Shown here piece by piece: positions 1 through 7,034 of a DNA stretch of 9,355 nt (positions are counted from its first letter, which is position 1; the number at the start of each line of letters is the position of its first letter). The notes under the pieces were generated by a model. It was given only the letters and a program-made list of their open reading frames with translations, was not told the DNA's origin and searched no databases. Location of the stretch: NCBI RefSeq assembly GCF_947381555.1, contig NZ_CANCWQ010000041.1, positions 1-9,355 on the forward strand, in the 5' to 3' direction. This stretch comes from Limosilactobacillus pulli (GTDB taxonomy: Bacteria; Bacillota; Bacilli; Lactobacillales; Lactobacillaceae). A program made the position numbers and the translations under genes.

Positions 1-91
1 TGGATTCCATGTTTATTTAAGTAAGCATTTCATACAAAGAAGGATTTTCAAAAGTACACAAAATTATTGACACTCTCAGGGAATGATTAGA

Positions 92-949
92 ATGCTTAAA
101 ATTGATGGTCATACGCATACTGAGTTATGTCCTCATGGCAGCCATGAGAAGACACGAGCGATGATTGAAAGAGCAATTGAGCTTGGTTTTGACGAATACT
201 GGATTACTGAGCACGCGCCGATGCCAAAAGACTTTGTTCAACGATTTGCCGGTCCAGCTGACGATTGGCAAACGGAAGGACTTAGCTGGGAGCAGGTTGA
301 CGATTATCTAAACTTAGCTGATCAGATGAAAAGCGAGTATGCCGGCCAGATCAAGATCAGTATCGGTTTTGAGATTGAGTATCTGGCGGGCTTTGAAGAA
401 GCGACGCGCGCCTTTTTGGATCAATACGGAAAAAATACCCAGCACAACATCTTATCGGTGCATTATCTTCAAGATGATCAAGGAAAGTTTTGGGGGATTG
501 ACTACTCCATAGATGAGCTGCAGGCTGGGTTTGCCAATGAGCTGAAGACGCCGCAGCTGCTATATCAGCGTTATTTAAAAACGGTCTTGGCCAGTGCCCG
601 CTGCGATTTGGGAAGTTTTAGTCCCGATAAGCTTGGCCATATCAGTCTGATCAAAAAATATCAAGATTATTTCAGTCTGCCGGAAGCTTTTGATCAGTCA
701 TGTCAGCGGCTGATTGATGAGATCATGGCCACTGCCAGCAAACGGCAGCTGAGCTTGGATTTTAATTCGGCTGGTCTTTACAAAAAATACTGCAATGATT
801 TTTACCCAGGCATTCAGATTGCATTGGCAGCATTAAATGCCGGAGTACCGCTGATTTTTGGATCGGATGCGCATGGTGTTGATGAGGTTGGTCGTGGCTG
901 GCACGGTATGAAAAATTTTTTAAAAGTTCTTGACACTCTTAAAAGATGA
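92..949 (+). CDS. hisK: Histidinol-phosphate phosphatase, PHP family
   Basis: This enzyme removes phosphate from L-histidinol phosphate, the penultimate step of histidine synthesis, in the cytoplasm. The 285-residue product is a single PHP metallo-phosphoesterase domain. Visible metal-site motifs are the N-terminal HTH (residues 7-9), TEHAP (about 45-50), FEIEYL (about 95), SVHYL (about 125), GHIS (about 187) and GSDAH near the C-terminus (257-261). Length and motifs fit the HisK/HisJ type rather than the HAD phosphatase fused to HisB in enterobacteria. I chose ATG 92 because AGGGA (78-82) lies 9 bases before it; an in-frame ATG at 83 abuts that site, although it forms an ATGA overlap with a reading frame ending at 86. 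No convincing promoter is visible in 1-91, so hisK is probably read from upstream. It lies outside the T-box-controlled unit, and its last codons contain the -35 box of the next promoter. The symbol hisJ is also used for this family. Confidence 0.93.
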   Translation: MLKIDGHTHTELCPHGSHEKTRAMIERAIELGFDEYWITEHAPMPKDFVQRFAGPADDWQTEGLSWEQVDDYLNLADQMKSEYAGQIKISIGFEIEYLAGFEEATRAFLDQYGKNTQHNILSVHYLQDDQGKFWGIDYSIDELQAGFANELKTPQLLYQRYLKTVLASARCDLGSFSPDKLGHISLIKKYQDYFSLPEAFDQSCQRLIDEIMATASKRQLSLDFNSAGLYKKYCNDFYPGIQIALAALNAGVPLIFGSDAHGVDEVGRGWHGMKNFLKVLDTLKR

Positions 950-958
950 GAATAATAT
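930..958 (+). promoter_or_regulatory. Sigma-A promoter for the his T-box transcript, inside the 3' end of hisK
   Basis: A perfect -35 TTGACA (930-935) is followed by a 17-base spacer and a -10-like TAATAT (953-958). Transcription would start near A963-A965, just ahead of the T-box stem I. The -35 box lies within the last codons of hisK and the -10 box lies 4 bases after its stop. Inferred from consensus and spacing only. Confidence 0.75.
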
Positions 959-962
959 AACT

Positions 963-1250
963 ACAATACCAAATGAGTCTCATTGTTTTTTAATGGTAAT
1001 GAACCGGAGAGTAGCTATCGTGGATTATTAAGAGAGTCTCGCAAAGTTGGGAAGAGATTGATTGCGATAGTGAACCACACCGGTGAGCCGACCAGCTGAA
1101 AGGTTATAAGTAGGCTGTTCCGGGACCACTCGTTATCAGGGCTGAATTTTATCCAGCATGAGGATCGTTTCGCAAGGGGCGATCGAATTTGAGGTGGGAC
1201 CACGCGAAAAGCGTCCTCTTTGTCCAGATGGGCAGAGAGGACGCTTTTTT
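963..1250 (+). ncRNA. Histidine T-box riboswitch leader (tRNA-His sensing)
   Basis: The leader shows the standard T-box parts in order. The stem I base pairs ACCGG (1003-1007) with CCGGT (1080-1084). Above it is an internal specifier loop with AGTA at 1010-1013 on the 5' side and the specifier codon CAC (His) at 1076-1078 followed by A1079 on the 3' side. GCTATCG (1014-1020) pairs with CGATAGT (1065-1071). A distal helix, 1035-1040 with 1054-1059, closes a 13-base loop. The T-box sequence is at 1191-1204. The antiterminator forms by GAGG (1191-1194) with CCTC (1215-1218) and ACGC (1202-1205) with GCGT (1211-1214), leaving a 7-base bulge TGGGACC. TGGG pairs with the 3' end of uncharged tRNA-His; its fourth base G fits the C73 discriminator that bacterial tRNA-His carries. 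High charged tRNA-His should cause termination, and starvation should allow read-through into hisZ. Confidence 0.95.
1207..1250 (+). terminator. Intrinsic terminator of the his T-box leader
   Basis: GCGTCCTCT (1211-1219) pairs with AGAGGACGC (1236-1244), extended outward by A/T pairs and inward by a short GTCC/GGGC helix (1222-1225 with 1230-1233), and is followed by a run of six T (1245-1250). Its 5' arm shares bases with the antiterminator (1211-1218), so the two folds exclude each other. Confidence 0.93.
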
Positions 1251-1277
1251 ATATAAAAAATAAATGAGCAAAAAATG

Positions 1278-1285
1278 AGAGGAGG
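1278..1285 (+). promoter_or_regulatory. Ribosome binding site of hisZ
   Basis: AGAGGAGG lies 7 bases before ATG 1293 and 10 before ATG 1296. It overlaps an upstream in-frame ATG at 1275, which is therefore not a credible start. Confidence 0.85.
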
Positions 1286-1292
1286 CATTATC

Positions 1293-2450
1293 ATGATGAG
1301 CAGCATTGCTTTACCGGCTGGCTTGCGCGATCAGTTTGGCACGGAGGCAGAATCAAAGGATCAAATCAGTGCCTGGCTGATGAAAAATCTGCGCAGTCGT
1401 GGTTATCGACGCATCATTACGCCAATCGTGGAGCGACGGGATCTGTTTGCCGAGTTCAACATGCAAAGTGAGCAGTATCGAGTGATTGACCCGGCTGGCG
1501 ATGAGTTGGTCTTGAGACCGGATCTGACCTTGCCGGTTGCCCGGTTCTTGGCAACGACCAACGTTAAGCTCCCCAAAAAAATTTATTATCTGGGTGAGCG
1601 GTTTCAAGCGGCACCTGAGCTTTCAGGCGGGCAAAACGAACAGACGCAGGCTGGCATCGAATTAATCGGCTATGGTTCATTGAAGGCAGAAATGGAAGGT
1701 GTGATCTTAATGCATCAGCTTAACCGCCATCTGCTGGACAACCAGTTAACGATTGAGCTGGGACACGCCAGACTGGTTGATACGATTCTCGATGCGCTTG
1801 AACTGGATGAAGAACTGCAGCAGCAATTGGCCCAGGCACTTTATCATAAAAACTTTCCGGCCTATGAAAAGCTGCTCAGACAGGTTGATGCCCCTCAGAC
1901 AATGCCGTTTCTGCGTAAATGGCCATGGCTGTTTGGCACGTTGGCGGAGGTCAACGACATGTTGGCAGAAGTCAAGGTTCCTGAGCCGGCCTGTCCGTTA
2001 CTTGGTCAACTCAAGACGGTGGCTGAATTCGCTGGTGAGCTGGCTGATCAGCAGGTAATTGTCGATCTCAGCAGTGCGGTGCCGCAAAAATACTATACGG
2101 GTATCGTTATGAAAGGCTATGTGGAAAAGACGACCGGTGCCTATTTAATCAGCGGTGGACGCTACAACCGTCTTTTGGCCAACTTTCAGTCACAGTTGGA
2201 GCCCGCGGTTGGCTTGGGAATCAACATTGATGCCTTGGCCGAGGCGACAGCACTCAAACCGGTCAAAAAACAGCCGGTCTTTGTCTACGCGCCGTTTGAG
2301 CTTCTCGGACAGGCGGCAGCATTGGTTGAAAAGCACGGCAACTATTCGCTGGCTTTGGCTGATTCGTTGCAGGAGGCTCAGCAGCAGGCCCAAACAGCGG
2401 GGGTAAAACTGGTCGCCTTGGATGCTAAAAAGGGGATGAAGGAATGCTGA
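1293..2450 (+). CDS. hisZ: ATP phosphoribosyltransferase regulatory subunit (HisRS paralogue)
   Basis: HisZ is a catalytically dead relative of the histidyl-tRNA synthetase core. It forms a hetero-octamer with short-form HisG, which it is needed to activate and to make sensitive to histidine feedback. The 385-residue product shows class II synthetase landmarks: LPAGLRDQFG near the N-terminus, a motif 2-like LVLRPDLTLPVAR (about 71-83), YYLGERFQ (about 95-102), SGGRYNRL (about 286-293) and GLGINIDAL (about 307-315). Where true HisRS has the catalytic arginine in RGLDYY, this protein reads AVPQKYYTG (about 262-270), so the arginine is absent. There is no anticodon-binding domain like that of full-length HisRS. 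These points argue for HisZ and against HisS. It is the first gene after the T-box leader, and its stop overlaps the hisG start by 7 bases, suiting subunits of one complex. ATG 1296 is an alternative start one codon later. Confidence 0.94.
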   Translation: MMSSIALPAGLRDQFGTEAESKDQISAWLMKNLRSRGYRRIITPIVERRDLFAEFNMQSEQYRVIDPAGDELVLRPDLTLPVARFLATTNVKLPKKIYYLGERFQAAPELSGGQNEQTQAGIELIGYGSLKAEMEGVILMHQLNRHLLDNQLTIELGHARLVDTILDALELDEELQQQLAQALYHKNFPAYEKLLRQVDAPQTMPFLRKWPWLFGTLAEVNDMLAEVKVPEPACPLLGQLKTVAEFAGELADQQVIVDLSSAVPQKYYTGIVMKGYVEKTTGAYLISGGRYNRLLANFQSQLEPAVGLGINIDALAEATALKPVKKQPVFVYAPFELLGQAAALVEKHGNYSLALADSLQEAQQQAQTAGVKLVALDAKKGMKEC

Positions 2451-3103
2451 GAATCGCACTGACCAAAGGAAGAGTTGAAAAGAAGTTCATTCCGCTTTTG
2501 CAGCGATGCAATATTGACTGTCAGCCCTTGATCGATAAGCAGCGCCGCTTAATTATCAATCTGGGTGATCAGTATCAGATCATTCTGGTTAAAGGTGAAG
2601 ACGTCTGCACCTATCTAAGAAAAGGAGCGGTTGATCTGGGCGTCGTGGGCAGCGATGTTTTAGAAGAACAGGGTGCCGATGAGCAGGTAAATGAACTGTT
2701 GGATTTAAACACTGGTCGCTGTAAATTTATCGTTGCCTCAAAAAGCGATTTTGACTGGAACCAGCCGCGCCGTAAGGTAATTGGCACCAAGTATCCCAAC
2801 GTGGCGCGCCGCTGGTTTGCCAGCCAAGGTGAAGACGTCGAGATCATCAAGATTGCCGGCTCGGTTGAACTGGCACCACTGACTGGCTTGGCCGATGCCA
2901 TCGTTGATCTGACTGAAACTGGAACAACGCTGCGGGTTAATCACTTGGTCGTTCATGACTGGCTGGACATAATCACGAGTCGGCTGGTGGCTAATCCGGT
3001 TGCCTTAAAGCAGAAGCGTGATGAGATATTTACATTGACGAATCAATTAAGACAGGCGATGGAGGAAGAGTATGATGAAGATTTACGAAAAGTCACTGAA
3101 TGA
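2444..3103 (+). CDS. hisG: ATP phosphoribosyltransferase, short form catalytic subunit
   Basis: HisG joins ATP and PRPP to give N1-(5-phosphoribosyl)-ATP, the first committed step of histidine synthesis. The 219-residue product is the short form: it has the two-lobed catalytic core but lacks the C-terminal ACT-like regulatory domain of long HisG (about 290-300 residues), so it needs HisZ. Visible motifs are ALTKGR near the N-terminus (5-10), GVVGSDVL (about 67-74), TKYPNVA (about 114-120) and the PRPP-binding DLTETGTTLR (about 155-164). The start at ATG 2444 lies within the end of hisZ (7-base overlap), preceded by AAGGGGATGAAGG. The 3' end overlaps hisD by 32 bases, the longest overlap in the operon. 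Confidence 0.95.
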   Translation: MLRIALTKGRVEKKFIPLLQRCNIDCQPLIDKQRRLIINLGDQYQIILVKGEDVCTYLRKGAVDLGVVGSDVLEEQGADEQVNELLDLNTGRCKFIVASKSDFDWNQPRRKVIGTKYPNVARRWFASQGEDVEIIKIAGSVELAPLTGLADAIVDLTETGTTLRVNHLVVHDWLDIITSRLVANPVALKQKRDEIFTLTNQLRQAMEEEYDEDLRKVTE

Positions 3104-4358
3104 AATGAAAAAAATCATTGCTCGCTACACTGAACAAACCATTGATTTTGAAATCGAAAAGACCGTCAGCGAGATTATTCAAAATGTAGCACAAAACGGT
3201 GACCAAGCAGTTCGCGACTATGAGCGCAAGTTTGATAGTGTCAACCTGGCAGATTTTTCCATTCCGGCCTTTCAGCTTGACCAGGCCTTGGATTCAATCG
3301 ATGAAGACTTACGGGCGGTTTTGGAACTGGCTAAGCAAAACATTACCAGCTTCCACAAACAAGAAATTGAAAACAGCTTTGTTGATGTCAGCACACCAGG
3401 AATCATGCGCGGTGAAAAGATTACGCCGCTGGCCAGCGTAGGTCTGTATGTGCCAGGCGGAACGGCAGCCTATCCATCAACTATTCTGATGTGTGGCATT
3501 CCGGCTAAGCTGGCTGGAGTTAAACGGATTGTAATGGTAACGCCACCACAGCCAGCCGGCATCAATCCCGCGGTCTTGGCAGCTGCCAAACTGGCCGGAG
3601 TCGATGAGGTCTATCAGGTTGGCGGTGCTCAAGCCATTGCTGCTTTAGCCTATGGCACGGAAACCATCCCCGCTGTCGATAAGATTATGGGCCCCGGCAA
3701 CATCTTCGTGGCAACGGCTAAAAAGCAGGTGTTTGGCAAGGTAGCCATTGATATGGTAGCCGGTCCATCTGAAATCGGCATCCTGGCTGATGAAAGTGCC
3801 AATGCCAAAGAAATCGCGGCTGATCTTTTGTCACAAGCTGAACACGACAAGCGGGCCCGGGCCATGCTGATTACCAACAGCAAGTCGCTGGCCGAGGCCG
3901 TTTCTAAAGAGATTGAACGCCAATTGAGTGCGTTGCCGCGTCAAGAGATTGCACGAACTTCCATTGAGGATCGCGGTTTTATTGCAGTGATGGAAAATAC
4001 GGCTGAGATGTTTGAATTGATGAACGACGTGGCTCCGGAACACTTGGAGGTTCAATTGAAAAATCCAACGCAGTACTTGGGCCTGATCAAAAATGCCGGC
4101 TCAGTGTTCCTGGGCCGCTACGCCAGCGAGCCTTTGGGTGATTACGTGGCCGGACCAAATCACGTGCTGCCAACTGGTGGAACAGCACGCTTTGCTTCAC
4201 CGTTGGGGGTTTATGATTTTGTCAAGCGGACTCAGTTCATTCAGTTTGATCGTCAAAATCTTAAAGCTGATCTCAAAGCCATTACCAAGCTGGCACGCAC
4301 GGAAGGCTTGGAAGCTCACGCCCGCGCTATTGAAGCCAGATTTGACAAGGAGGACTGA
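3072..4358 (+). CDS. hisD: Histidinol dehydrogenase
   Basis: HisD carries out the last two oxidations, L-histidinol to L-histidinal to L-histidine, with NAD+ and a zinc ion. The 428-residue product has the normal family length. By position, all key residues known from the E. coli enzyme are present: zinc ligands Gln255 and His258 in SQAEH, Asp357 in GDYVAGPNH and His416 near the C-terminus, and the catalytic pair Glu323-His324 in APEHLE. The glycine-rich YVPGGTAAYPST (about 129-140) and GPGNIFVATAK are also typical. GGAGG (3061-3065) lies 6 bases before ATG 3072 and 9 before ATG 3075, so either start is possible, and the ribosome binding site is inside hisG. The stop is separated from hisB by 4 bases. 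Confidence 0.96.
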   Translation: MMKIYEKSLNEMKKIIARYTEQTIDFEIEKTVSEIIQNVAQNGDQAVRDYERKFDSVNLADFSIPAFQLDQALDSIDEDLRAVLELAKQNITSFHKQEIENSFVDVSTPGIMRGEKITPLASVGLYVPGGTAAYPSTILMCGIPAKLAGVKRIVMVTPPQPAGINPAVLAAAKLAGVDEVYQVGGAQAIAALAYGTETIPAVDKIMGPGNIFVATAKKQVFGKVAIDMVAGPSEIGILADESANAKEIAADLLSQAEHDKRARAMLITNSKSLAEAVSKEIERQLSALPRQEIARTSIEDRGFIAVMENTAEMFELMNDVAPEHLEVQLKNPTQYLGLIKNAGSVFLGRYASEPLGDYVAGPNHVLPTGGTARFASPLGVYDFVKRTQFIQFDRQNLKADLKAITKLARTEGLEAHARAIEARFDKED

Positions 4359-4362
4359 TCAG

Positions 4363-4947
4363 ATGCGCAAAGCAACGATAAACCGAGCTACGAAAGAGAC
4401 GCAGATCAAAGTCGCGCTGAATCTTGACGATCAAAGTCAGGTTGCCATTAATACCGGCGTGGGCTTTTTTGACCACATGCTGGAGCTGTTTGCCAAGCAC
4501 GGCCGCTTTGGCTTAGTCGTGGAGGTCAAAGGAGATCTGAACGTTGATGCTCATCACACGGTTGAAGATACCGGCATCGTCTTAGGGCAGTGCTTTAAAG
4601 AAGCATTAGGCGACAAGGCGCAGATTGAGCGCTATGGCAATGCCTTTGTACCAATGGATGAGACGCTGGCACAGGTTACGGTTGATTTAAGCGGCCGTTC
4701 CTATCTGGTATTTGATGCCGAGCTGACCAATCCACGGCTAGGCACCTATGAAACGGAAATTACCGAGGACTTTTTCCAGGCGCTGGCCTTTAATGCCGAG
4801 ATGAATCTGCACGCCAGAGTATTATATGGCCGCAACACGCACCACAAGATTGAAGGATTGTTCAAGGCAACGGCCCGCGCGATGCGGCAAGCGGTTACGA
4901 TCAATCCAGCCATTCAAGGAGTTAACTCAACCAAGGGGATGATTTGA
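4363..4947 (+). CDS. hisB: Imidazoleglycerol-phosphate dehydratase
   Basis: HisB dehydrates imidazole glycerol phosphate to imidazole acetol phosphate, using manganese. The 194-residue product is the monofunctional form, without the N-terminal HAD phosphatase found in enterobacteria, which explains why a separate hisK is needed. Family motifs are GFFDHMLELFAKHG (about 28-41), DAHHTVEDTGIVLG (about 56-69), MDETLAQV and the C-terminal RNTHHKIEGLFKA, whose histidines and glutamates bind the metal. AAGGAGG (4347-4353) lies 9 bases before ATG 4363. The frame stays open upstream to 4093, but that stretch lies inside hisD and has no family similarity, so it is not coding. HisB has 7 histidines in 194 residues, more than any other enzyme of the T-box operon, because they are metal ligands. 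Confidence 0.96.
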   Translation: MRKATINRATKETQIKVALNLDDQSQVAINTGVGFFDHMLELFAKHGRFGLVVEVKGDLNVDAHHTVEDTGIVLGQCFKEALGDKAQIERYGNAFVPMDETLAQVTVDLSGRSYLVFDAELTNPRLGTYETEITEDFFQALAFNAEMNLHARVLYGRNTHHKIEGLFKATARAMRQAVTINPAIQGVNSTKGMI

Positions 4948-5561
4948 TGATCGCGGTAATCGATTATGGAGCAGGCAACGTCTTTAACGTGCTCAAGGCC
5001 TGTCGATACCTAGGCCGAGAAGCTGAACTGACGGCTGACCCACAAAAAATATCGCAGGCGGATGTGGTGCTGTTTCCAGGCGTGGGAGCATTTGGCGCGG
5101 CCATGACTCGCTTAAAAGAAACTGGGCTCGATCAAGTCATTAAAAGCACGGTTGCCAATGGAACGCCGTTTTTGGGCATCTGCCTGGGCATGCAGCTTTT
5201 GTTTGACTCGTCAACCGAATTCGGCAGTGTAGCGGGCCTGGGCTTGATTCCAGGACAGGTCGTGCGAATTCCCGATGATGATGGTCAAAGAATCGTTCCG
5301 CAGGTGGGATGGAATCAAAACGAACTGCAACGGCCGGAAAGTATTTTTAAGTCGATCGATCGGCAATATACCTATTTTGTTCATTCTTATTATGCCAAAT
5401 GTGCTGATGAATATATCGTATCAACGGTTGACTATGGCGTGGCCGTGCCAGCAATCGTTCAAAAAGACAACGTTTATGGTTTCCAGTTTCACCCTGAAAA
5501 AAGCGGTCAAGTTGGGCTGAATTTGCTGCAAACATTTTTTGAAAAGGCGGTGAAAGCATGA
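4947..5561 (+). CDS. hisH: Imidazole glycerol phosphate synthase, glutaminase subunit
   Basis: HisH is the class I glutamine amidotransferase subunit of IGP synthase. It releases ammonia from glutamine and passes it to HisF. The 204-residue product has the Cys-His-Glu triad: nucleophile Cys79 in GICLGMQ, His182 and Glu184 in FHPEKS. IDYGAGN at the N-terminus and FPGVGAFG (about 43-50) are typical. ATG 4947 is chosen because AAGGGG (4933-4938) lies 8 bases before it and it shares its A with the hisB stop (TGATG); a TTG one codon earlier is less likely. The segment VPQVGWN (about 118-124) has Gln where many HisH proteins have His (VPHMGWN, from memory). The end overlaps hisA by 4 bases. Confidence 0.95.
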   Translation: MIAVIDYGAGNVFNVLKACRYLGREAELTADPQKISQADVVLFPGVGAFGAAMTRLKETGLDQVIKSTVANGTPFLGICLGMQLLFDSSTEFGSVAGLGLIPGQVVRIPDDDGQRIVPQVGWNQNELQRPESIFKSIDRQYTYFVHSYYAKCADEYIVSTVDYGVAVPAIVQKDNVYGFQFHPEKSGQVGLNLLQTFFEKAVKA

Positions 5562-6283
5562 TTTATCCAGCAATTGATCTTCAAGGCGGCAGCAGCGTGC
5601 GGCTCTATCAAGGCGACTTCAAACAAGAAACGCTGGTCAGTGCTGATCCAATCAGGCAGGCGCGCTTGATTAGAGAGGCCGGCATCGGTGGGCTGCATCT
5701 GGTGGATCTGGATGGCGCTAAGACCGGTCAGCCACAGAATTTTGAGCTGGTAAGTCAGATCGTTAAGGTATTTGCTGGTGAAACCGAGATTGGCGGCGGT
5801 ATTCGAAACGAGCAGACGATCAGGCGCTACCTAAAAAGCGGGGTTGATCGCGTTATTCTTGGTTCGGTAGCCCTAAAAGATCCTGAATTTACCAAGCAGA
5901 TGCTGGAAAAATTCGGCAGTCGGGCGATTACGATCGGTGTTGACGGTCGTGACGGTCAAGTAGCGACTGATGGCTGGCTCAATCAGTCCACGACTTCAAT
6001 GGCCGATCTGATCGCGGTGATGACTGCTGCTGGGGCCAAGCGTTTTATCGTTACTGATACGGCAACGGACGGTACGCTGACGGGGCCAAATATCGAACTG
6101 CTGCAAGGCTTGCAGCAAAAATTTCCTGAGACGCGGATCGTGGCATCAGGCGGCGTTGGCAGTCTTGATGATCTGAGAAAACTTAATCATGCTGGTTTAA
6201 AAGACGTGATCGTTGGCAAGGCGATTGCAGCGGGCAAGGTAACCTTAGAGCAGATTGCGGAGGTGAATGAGAATGCTGGCTAA
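5558..6283 (+). CDS. hisA: Phosphoribosylformimino-AICAR phosphate (ProFAR) isomerase
   Basis: HisA opens the aminoaldose ring of ProFAR by an Amadori rearrangement to give PRFAR, the substrate of HisF. The 241-residue product is a half-barrel-duplicated (beta/alpha)8 barrel. The catalytic aspartates are visible at Asp7 (AIDLQGG) and Asp129 (GVDGRDG). Phosphate-binding glycine-rich loops are GGGIRN (about 79-84), DTATDGTLTGPN (about 168-179) and ASGGVGS (about 197-203). The start is an ATGA overlap with the hisH stop, with AAGGCGGTGA just upstream. The 3' end overlaps hisF by 11 bases, so the two homologous barrel proteins are encoded back to back, the usual arrangement. Confidence 0.95.
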   Translation: MIYPAIDLQGGSSVRLYQGDFKQETLVSADPIRQARLIREAGIGGLHLVDLDGAKTGQPQNFELVSQIVKVFAGETEIGGGIRNEQTIRRYLKSGVDRVILGSVALKDPEFTKQMLEKFGSRAITIGVDGRDGQVATDGWLNQSTTSMADLIAVMTAAGAKRFIVTDTATDGTLTGPNIELLQGLQQKFPETRIVASGGVGSLDDLRKLNHAGLKDVIVGKAIAAGKVTLEQIAEVNENAG

Positions 6284-7034
6284 ACGAATCATTCCGTGTC
6301 TGGACGTAGCTGATGGCCGAGTGAAAAAAGGCGTTCATTTCGTCAACTTAAAAGATGTCGGCGATCCGGTTGCAATTGCGGCGGCATATGAAAAACAAGG
6401 CGCTGATGAACTGGTTTTTTTGGATATCACGGCAACCAATGAAAAGCGGCAGACCATGAGCAGCGTGGTCGAGGCGGTATCCAAACAAGTCTTTATGCCG
6501 CTTACGGTTGGTGGCGGCATTAAAAATCTGGCCGACATGGGGCGCATGCTAAAGGCTGGAGCTGACAAAACCGCGATCAACTCAGCAGCGGTTGTCAACC
6601 CACGACTGATCAGCCAGGGCGCCGAACGATTTGGCAGTCAAGCCGTTGTGGTGGCGATTGACGTTCGGTGGGATCCAGTAGTCGGCAAATATTTTGTCTA
6701 TACGCATGGCGGTCAGCAAAAGACGGATCTTGAGGCAGTTGCCTGGGCTAAAAAAGCCGTTGAGCTGGGTGCCGGCGAACTGCTGATCACCAGCATGGAC
6801 TGCGATGGGACTAAAGATGGCTTTGATCTCAAGCTTTACCAGACGATTGGCCGTGTCGTCAACGCGCCGATCATTGCTTCTGGTGGGGCCGGTAAGATTC
6901 AGGATTTTGTTGACGTATTTGAGCAGACACCAGTGACGGGAGCTTTGGCCGCCTCGGTCTTTCACTTTAAAGAACTGACGATTCCGCAGGTTAAGCAGAT
7001 GCTGGCTAAGAAAGGGGTGCCGGTTCGTCAATGA
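6273..7034 (+). CDS. hisF: Imidazole glycerol phosphate synthase, cyclase subunit
   Basis: HisF uses ammonia delivered by HisH to convert PRFAR into imidazole glycerol phosphate and AICAR, the latter returning to purine synthesis. The 253-residue product is a (beta/alpha)8 barrel. With the start at ATG 6273 the two catalytic aspartates fall at exactly Asp11 (IPCLDV) and Asp130 (AIDV), the family numbering, which supports this start over the in-frame ATG at 6267. GGAGGTGA (6259-6266) is also correctly spaced for 6273. Other motifs are TVGGGI, TSMDCDGTKDGFD and ASGGAG. It overlaps hisA by 11 bases and hisI by 4 bases. Confidence 0.96.
   Translation: MLAKRIIPCLDVADGRVKKGVHFVNLKDVGDPVAIAAAYEKQGADELVFLDITATNEKRQTMSSVVEAVSKQVFMPLTVGGGIKNLADMGRMLKAGADKTAINSAAVVNPRLISQGAERFGSQAVVVAIDVRWDPVVGKYFVYTHGGQQKTDLEAVAWAKKAVELGAGELLITSMDCDGTKDGFDLKLYQTIGRVVNAPIIASGGAGKIQDFVDVFEQTPVTGALAASVFHFKELTIPQVKQMLAKKGVPVRQ

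Noticed and set aside
67..93. Possible promoter TTGACA (67-72) with TAGAAT (88-93) for hisK
   Set aside because: The spacer is only 15 bases and the start point would fall after the hisK start codon, so it could not make a translatable hisK mRNA. The hexamer is better explained by the coding-like tail that ends at 86.
1015..1203. Minus-strand open frame of 62 codons across the T-box leader
   Set aside because: It is the complement of the structured leader, with no ribosome binding site or recognisable protein sequence.
1293..2450. hisZ as a histidyl-tRNA synthetase (hisS)
   Set aside because: The catalytic RGLDYY arginine is missing, the protein is shorter, lacks the anticodon-binding domain, and sits next to short-form hisG.
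4093..4362. N-terminal extension of hisB from an ATG at 4093
   Set aside because: It lies wholly inside hisD in another frame, has no IGPD similarity, and a perfect AAGGAGG precedes the ATG at 4363.
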